From Holophagales bacterium UBA2201 (GTDB lineage Bacteria; Acidobacteriota; Thermoanaerobaculia; UBA2201), in contig DCUZ01000052.1 of assembly GCA_002327305.1 (NCBI GenBank), positions 8,813 through 42,636 of the forward strand: a DNA stretch of 33,824 bases. The letters run 5' to 3'. Position numbers and translations under genes: made by a program. Under the pieces are notes generated by a model. The model saw only the letters and a list, made by a program, of their open reading frames with translations. It searched no databases and was not told the origin of the DNA. Positions 29,594-33,824 of the stretch are shown in pieces. Numbering within the stretch: the stretch's first letter is position 1; every line of letters starts with the position of its first letter.

Positions 29594-31777
29594 ATGACAA
29601 TATCCGGCTACACCGTCCACCTCGCCCTGATCGCGGCAGTCGCCAGCACCCTGTTCTATATCCTTGCCCTCTGGAAGAGGAGGGATTACCCGGCGGCCCG
29701 CTACGCCTACTGGGGGAGCACCCTCTTCATCTCCCTCTCGATGCTCTTTCTCCTCTACCACCTCTTCACGCGCGATTTCCGCCTCTCCTACGTGACGGCC
29801 TACTCCTCGCGCGACCTGTCGCCGCTCTACACCCTCTCGGCCCTGTGGGCCGGGCAGGAGGGGTCGTTCCTCCTTTGGGTATGGTGCGCCCTCACCCTGG
29901 GGCTCTTTCTCATCCCCCGCCTCAAGGCGCTGGAGCCCCTGGTGATGTTTTTCTACAACCTCCCCATCGTGGCGCTGCTGCTCCTCCTCCTCAAGCAGAC
30001 CCCCTTCAAACTGCTCGCCCAGGTCCCCGCCGACGGCCGCGGCATGAACCCCCTCCTGCAGAACCCCTGGATGGCCATCCACCCGCCGGCCATGTTCGTG
30101 GGGTACGCCGCCTTCGGAATCCCCTTCGCCTTCGTCCTCGCGCTGGCGGCGCGCAGGGAGTTCGGCCGGTTCATCGCCACCGCCTACCCCTGGGTGGTCT
30201 TTGCGTGGCTCTCCATGGGATTCGGCATCATCCTGGGCGGGTTCTGGGCCTACGAGACCCTGGGATGGGGCGGCTTCTGGGGCTGGGATCCGGTGGAGAA
30301 CGCCTCCCTCATCCCGTGGCTCATCATGAGCGCCCTCCTCCACGGCATGGTCCTCCAGCGGCGGTTCAACGCCTTTCACAAGACCAACTATTTCCTGGCC
30401 GTCTTCTCCTTCGTCTTCATCCTTTACGGCACCTTCCTCACCCGCTCGGGCGTCCTGCAGGACTTTTCCGTCCACTCCTTCCTGGACCTCGGCATCACCG
30501 GCCTTCTCCTGGTGGTCCTGGCCTTCTTCCTCGTCCTCGGGGCGGCGGTGTTCGTCGCCTATCGGAAGGACTTCCCGGCCGGCGAGAAGATCCGCGGGTT
30601 CTGGGGGCCGCCGTTCTTCCTCTCCTTCACCGCGTTCCTCCTCCTGGCCTCCGGCCTCTTCGTCACCCTGGGAACCTCGTCGCCCATCCTGAGCAAACTG
30701 TGGGGCGAGCCGTCCAAGGTGGGGAACGATTTCTATGTCATCACCAGCATCCCGGTTTATCTTCTGATCATGGCCATCATGGCGGTCTGCCCCCTCTTCT
30801 ACGCCCGGGCGAAGCGCTCCACCATCCTCGGTTTCGGCGGCGCGGCCCTCCTCGCCACCGCGGCATCGGCCCTGTGGGGGGTCCACCACCCCGTCCATCT
30901 CCTCTTCGTCGCCCTCTGCACCTACGCCTTCGCCGCCCAGTCGCTCTGGATCAAGAAGATGGAGATCGGATTCATCCACGCCGGCCTGGCGATGTTCATC
31001 GTGGGGGCCATCTTCTCCACCGGCTACGACCGGGCCGAGAAACTGGTGCTCAGCGAGGGGGCGCCGGTGGAGTGGGAGGGGAGGCAGGTCACCTTCAGGG
31101 GATTCAAGGACAGCCCCGACGGCCGCAGCTTTTTCCTCCTCACCCTGGAGCGGGGCGGCCGCGCCGTCGAGGCCCGGCCCAAATTGTGGGAGAACCCGCA
31201 GAGCGGGCAACTGGTCGCCAACCCCGACATCCTCAAGGGCCCGTTCGCCGACCTCTACCTGGCCGCCGAGCAGTACCAACCCCCGCGGGGGGGCAACGAC
31301 CTGACCCTGGTCAAGGGGGAGACGAAGAACGCCGGTCCCTACGCGGTCACCTTCACCGGCTTCCAGTTCGGGGGCGACCACGGGGGCGACGGACCCGTGG
31401 AGCTGGGCACCGTCCTGACCGTGACGCGCGAGGGGGCGACCTGGACGCTGATCCCCACCGTCACCATGGGCGGCGACCAGGTCCGGCCGAAAGAGGCGGC
31501 CCTTCCGGAGCCGGAGGCGCTGGGATTCCGCATCCTGAATGTCAACGCCGACACGAAAAGCGTCCGCCTGGAGGTCCTGGGGACGGCGGGCGCGGGCGCC
31601 ACGGCCGCCACGGCGGTGGTGGAGGCCATGCACATCCCGTTCATCAATGGGGTCTGGCTGGGGACCCTCCTCACGCTTCTGGGTGGGGCGGTGTCGCTCT
31701 GGAGGCACTGGAAGCGTCCCATGGAACCCGAGGTCCCCATCGCGGCAGGCGCGTCCGGGGGGGGAGCCGAGGCCTGA
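29594..31777 (+). CDS. ccmF: Cytochrome c haem lyase subunit CcmF
   Basis: A 727-aa polytopic membrane protein with the CcmF WWD motif (WGGFWGWDPVENASLIPW, 225-242) and the conserved IHPPAMF block (His163). A large periplasmic domain follows at about 480-680, before a last helix (about 685-703). CcmF takes haem from CcmE and attaches it to apocytochrome c. It is seven bases downstream of ccmE. No ccmG or ccmH follows; the next genes are on the opposite strand. The last residues are Gly/Ala-rich with no clear function. Confidence 0.95.
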   Translation: MTISGYTVHLALIAAVASTLFYILALWKRRDYPAARYAYWGSTLFISLSMLFLLYHLFTRDFRLSYVTAYSSRDLSPLYTLSALWAGQEGSFLLWVWCALTLGLFLIPRLKALEPLVMFFYNLPIVALLLLLLKQTPFKLLAQVPADGRGMNPLLQNPWMAIHPPAMFVGYAAFGIPFAFVLALAARREFGRFIATAYPWVVFAWLSMGFGIILGGFWAYETLGWGGFWGWDPVENASLIPWLIMSALLHGMVLQRRFNAFHKTNYFLAVFSFVFILYGTFLTRSGVLQDFSVHSFLDLGITGLLLVVLAFFLVLGAAVFVAYRKDFPAGEKIRGFWGPPFFLSFTAFLLLASGLFVTLGTSSPILSKLWGEPSKVGNDFYVITSIPVYLLIMAIMAVCPLFYARAKRSTILGFGGAALLATAASALWGVHHPVHLLFVALCTYAFAAQSLWIKKMEIGFIHAGLAMFIVGAIFSTGYDRAEKLVLSEGAPVEWEGRQVTFRGFKDSPDGRSFFLLTLERGGRAVEARPKLWENPQSGQLVANPDILKGPFADLYLAAEQYQPPRGGNDLTLVKGETKNAGPYAVTFTGFQFGGDHGGDGPVELGTVLTVTREGATWTLIPTVTMGGDQVRPKEAALPEPEALGFRILNVNADTKSVRLEVLGTAGAGATAATAVVEAMHIPFINGVWLGTLLTLLGGAVSLWRHWKRPMEPEVPIAAGASGGGAEA

Positions 31778-31814
31778 ACCGCGGTCCGCAAAACATGCGT
31801 CGCCCTGCGACGCC

Positions 31815-32708
31815 TCACGCCTCGGGCTGTAGCCGCGTCAGGTAATAGATCCCCGACAGGATGAGCATCCCCCCGAGGAGGACGGAGGGGCGCAGGGGCT
31901 CGCCCAGGAGCAGAAAGGCCATCACGAGGGTGACCACCGGGATGAGATTGGCGAACGTGGAGGTGAGGACCGCCCCGCCCGCCCGGATCCCGGCCTGGAG
32001 GGTCAGGTACCCGACACCCGAAGAGACGAACGCGAGGTAGGCGATGGCCCCCGCCGCGGAGGCGGTCAAGGGGCCCGGCCGGACGAAGACGAATTCCGCG
32101 GGAGCCAGCAGGGAGAACAGGGCCAGGGTGGAAAGGGCCTGGTAGGCGGTGATGGTGAGGGGATGGTGCCGGCGGCTGAGATGGCGCACCAGGAGGGTCC
32201 AGGCGGCGGCCACGAGGGCCCCGATCAGCATGAGGCCGTTGCCCAGGGCGTGCCGGCCCAGTTCGGCGGCCTCCCCCCCTCCGGTGATGACGGCGATCCC
32301 CGCCACCGAGAGGATGACGCTGAGGAAGGCCCCCGCGTGGAACCGCAGGGTGCGGAAGGCGATCCCCAGGAGATAGACCCACAGCGGGATGAGGGCCACC
32401 ATCAGGGACGCCTGCGAGGCGGTGGTGAACTTCAGGCTGAGGGAGTCGAACACGAAATAGAGGCCCGGCTCCAGGAACCCCAGGGCGACGATGGCCGTGA
32501 GGTCGCGCCCCCGGGGCCGCGGCAGGCCCCGCCAGCGGTGCAGGAGCATCAGGACCGGCGCCAGGAGGAGGTACCGGAAGAAGACCGATTGGAAGGGGGG
32601 GAAGACGCGGTAGGCCACCTTCACCGCGATGAAGGAGGAGCCGAAGGCGAAGACCATGACGCTCAGCGGCGCCGCGGCCCGCCACCTACTCGTATCGGAG
32701 GGCTTCAA
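31815..32708 (-). CDS. EamA/DMT-superfamily transporter
   Basis: About 297 aa with ten hydrophobic helices arranged as two EamA repeats (first starting FAFGSSFIAVKVAY, second near AAAWTLLVRHLSR), the form of drug/metabolite exporters. TTG 32708 is chosen because it keeps the whole first helix and gives the family's usual length. ATG 32657 would cut the first helix short. The gene therefore overlaps the end of the MacB-like gene by 23 bases, pointing to one transcript. It is convergent with ccmF (37-bp gap, no clear terminator). The substrate is unknown. Confidence 0.85.
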   Translation of the reverse strand: MKPSDTSRWRAAAPLSVMVFAFGSSFIAVKVAYRVFPPFQSVFFRYLLLAPVLMLLHRWRGLPRPRGRDLTAIVALGFLEPGLYFVFDSLSLKFTTASQASLMVALIPLWVYLLGIAFRTLRFHAGAFLSVILSVAGIAVITGGGEAAELGRHALGNGLMLIGALVAAAWTLLVRHLSRRHHPLTITAYQALSTLALFSLLAPAEFVFVRPGPLTASAAGAIAYLAFVSSGVGYLTLQAGIRAGGAVLTSTFANLIPVVTLVMAFLLLGEPLRPSVLLGGMLILSGIYYLTRLQPEA

Positions 32709-33824
32709 TCGGGTGGAGCCGGGAGGCTTTCGCGGCGGGGTAGATTCCGAAGAAGATGCCCACGGAGGCCGCGAACCCCAGGGCGAGGAAGATGGCCCAC
32801 ATGGGGACGTGCGCATCGGGATAGTTGGGGATGGCCTTGGCCCCGGCGATCCCGAGGGCGTACCCGAAGACCAGGCCGATGGCGCCGCCCACCACCGAGA
32901 GGGCGATGGCCTCGATGAGGAACTGCAGGAGGATGTCCCGGCGCCGGGCCCCGACGGCCTTGCGCAGGCCGATCTCCTTGGTCCGCTCCGTGACCGAGAC
33001 CAGCATGATGTTCATGATGCCGATGCCGCCCACGAGGAGGGCGATGCCCACGACGGCGCCCACGACGAGGGTGGTGGTCCCCAGGATGCCGCCCACGATC
33101 TTGAGGATCTCCTCCTGCATCATGACGCGGAAGTCGTTGGGCTTCCCCTCGGCGATCTTATGGGTCTTGCGCAGGGTCTCGGTGATCTGGTCCTTCGCCG
33201 CTTCCGTCACCTCGGGCGTGCGGGCCTTGATCTCCAGGACCATCCGACGCGAGGCCGTTTCCCCGTAGATGGATACGGCGGTGGTGAAGGGGATGAGGAT
33301 GGTGTTGTCGCGGTCCTGGCCGAAGAACTTCCCCTTCTTCTCCATCACCCCCACCACGGTCAGCGGGTTGCTCCCCACCAGGATTTCCTTGCCCACGGGG
33401 TCGGGGCCCAGCCCCAATTCCTTGACGAGGGTCTCCCCCACCGCGACCACGTGCCGCCGGGCCTGGAGGTCGTCGGCGGTGATGAACCGCCCCCGCTCGG
33501 TGTAGTGGTTGATGATCTCCATGTAGTGCTCGTTGACCCCGAACACCTGGGAGCTCCACTTCTTGCCGCCGTAGTTGATCCATCCCCCCTGGAAGATGAT
33601 GGGGGTCAGTTTCTCCACGGCGGGGCAGTTGCGCACGATGGCCTCGGCGTCGGCCAGGTCCAGCTTGACGTCCCGGCCGGCGAAGTCGGGGTTGTTGGGG
33701 TCGCGCTCGGGGAACACCTCGATGTAGGTGGCCCCCACGCCGCCCAGCTCGTTGGAGATGACGAAGGAGAGCCCCTGCACGATGGAGACCACGGCCACCA
33801 CGGCCGCCACGCCGATGATGATGC
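32686..33824 (-). CDS. MacB/FtsX-type ABC transporter permease, 5' end beyond window
   Basis: At least 379 residues, open to the right edge; the first visible residues (IIIGVAAVVAVVSIVQG) are the N-terminal helix normally near residue 30-45 of MacB-type permeases. A periplasmic MacB_PCD domain follows (about 50-240). Near the C-terminus are three helices of the FtsX domain, with the cytoplasmic segment VTERTKEIGLRKAVGARRRD between the first two. Such permeases pair with a separate ATPase and often a periplasmic adaptor to expel lipoproteins, toxins or peptides; those genes should lie outside the window. It ends in HPIEALRYE, as in the family. Confidence 0.92.
   Translation of the reverse strand, partial: IIIGVAAVVAVVSIVQGLSFVISNELGGVGATYIEVFPERDPNNPDFAGRDVKLDLADAEAIVRNCPAVEKLTPIIFQGGWINYGGKKWSSQVFGVNEHYMEIINHYTERGRFITADDLQARRHVVAVGETLVKELGLGPDPVGKEILVGSNPLTVVGVMEKKGKFFGQDRDNTILIPFTTAVSIYGETASRRMVLEIKARTPEVTEAAKDQITETLRKTHKIAEGKPNDFRVMMQEEILKIVGGILGTTTLVVGAVVGIALLVGGIGIMNIMLVSVTERTKEIGLRKAVGARRRDILLQFLIEAIALSVVGGAIGLVFGYALGIAGAKAIPNYPDAHVPMWAIFLALGFAASVGIFFGIYPAAKASRLHPIEALRYE

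Noticed and set aside
29537..31708. 723-aa antisense frame opposite ccmF
   Set aside because: It is the shadow of a clear CcmF; composition is dominated by Glu/Gly/Arg/Pro and no family is visible.
1..33824. CRISPR arrays, tRNA or rRNA genes
   Set aside because: Reading through both strands showed no regularly spaced repeats, tRNA cloverleaf with the usual T-loop, or rRNA-like stretch.

Overview
The window reads as chromosome of a high-GC Gram-negative bacterium. It has lipoproteins, a CopB-like outer-membrane barrel, a complete core of the System I cytochrome c maturation pathway, PilZ and MshEN-type c-di-GMP receptors and sigma-54 promoters. A CcmE with a CxxxY haem-binding motif and PilZ proteins with pseudo-receiver N-termini point towards the former Deltaproteobacteria (Desulfobacterota/Myxococcota-like) or a neighbouring phylum. 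This is an inference from gene content; no rRNA or tRNA is present to settle it.

Layout. (1) 1-3786: tail of an unidentified gene, Fe/Mn superoxide dismutase translationally coupled to a DJ-1/PfpI protein, then a CopA-type multicopper oxidase fused to a CopB-like C-terminus. (2) 3891-11319: a tandem family of secreted DUF3494 (ice-binding-like) proteins. It comprises a C-terminal relic, a short member with a decayed start, and two nearly full-length paralogues of 893 and 892 aa. Several members carry their own sigma-54 promoter and a near-identical terminator. (3) 11497-18322: a train of envelope/general-stress small proteins: lmo0937-like mini-proteins, an sll1863-like coiled coil, BON-domain proteins, a DUF2959-like lipoprotein, a YqjD/YqjE-like pair, a DUF6600-BON fusion, DUF3309-like 26-29 aa peptides, GlsB/YeaQ and CsbD. 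(4) 18449-25393: a PEMT/ICMT-like methyltransferase, two PilZ paralogues, an FAD/NAD oxidoreductase, an isochorismatase-family hydrolase, a small DUF883-like protein and topoisomerase III. (5) 25520-31777: an MshEN + J-domain + TPR protein followed by ccmABCDEF in overlapping genes. (6) 31815-33824, minus strand: a DMT/EamA transporter and a MacB-type ABC permease cut by the right edge.

The most striking structure is regulatory. Five sigma-54 (-24/-12) promoters lie at 4236, 5507, 8466, 11431 and 11926. All are preceded at an almost fixed distance (29-32 bp) by an inverted repeat CGGTC-N5-GACCG, and in at least three cases a second, more degenerate copy lies exactly 21 bp further upstream. 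This defines an apparent enhancer-binding-protein regulon joining ice-binding-like surface proteins to envelope-stress mini-proteins. The cognate activator is not encoded in the window.

Other themes are an unusual CcmE with ccmG/ccmH absent next to ccmF, and a cluster of three putative c-di-GMP receptors of two unrelated folds.
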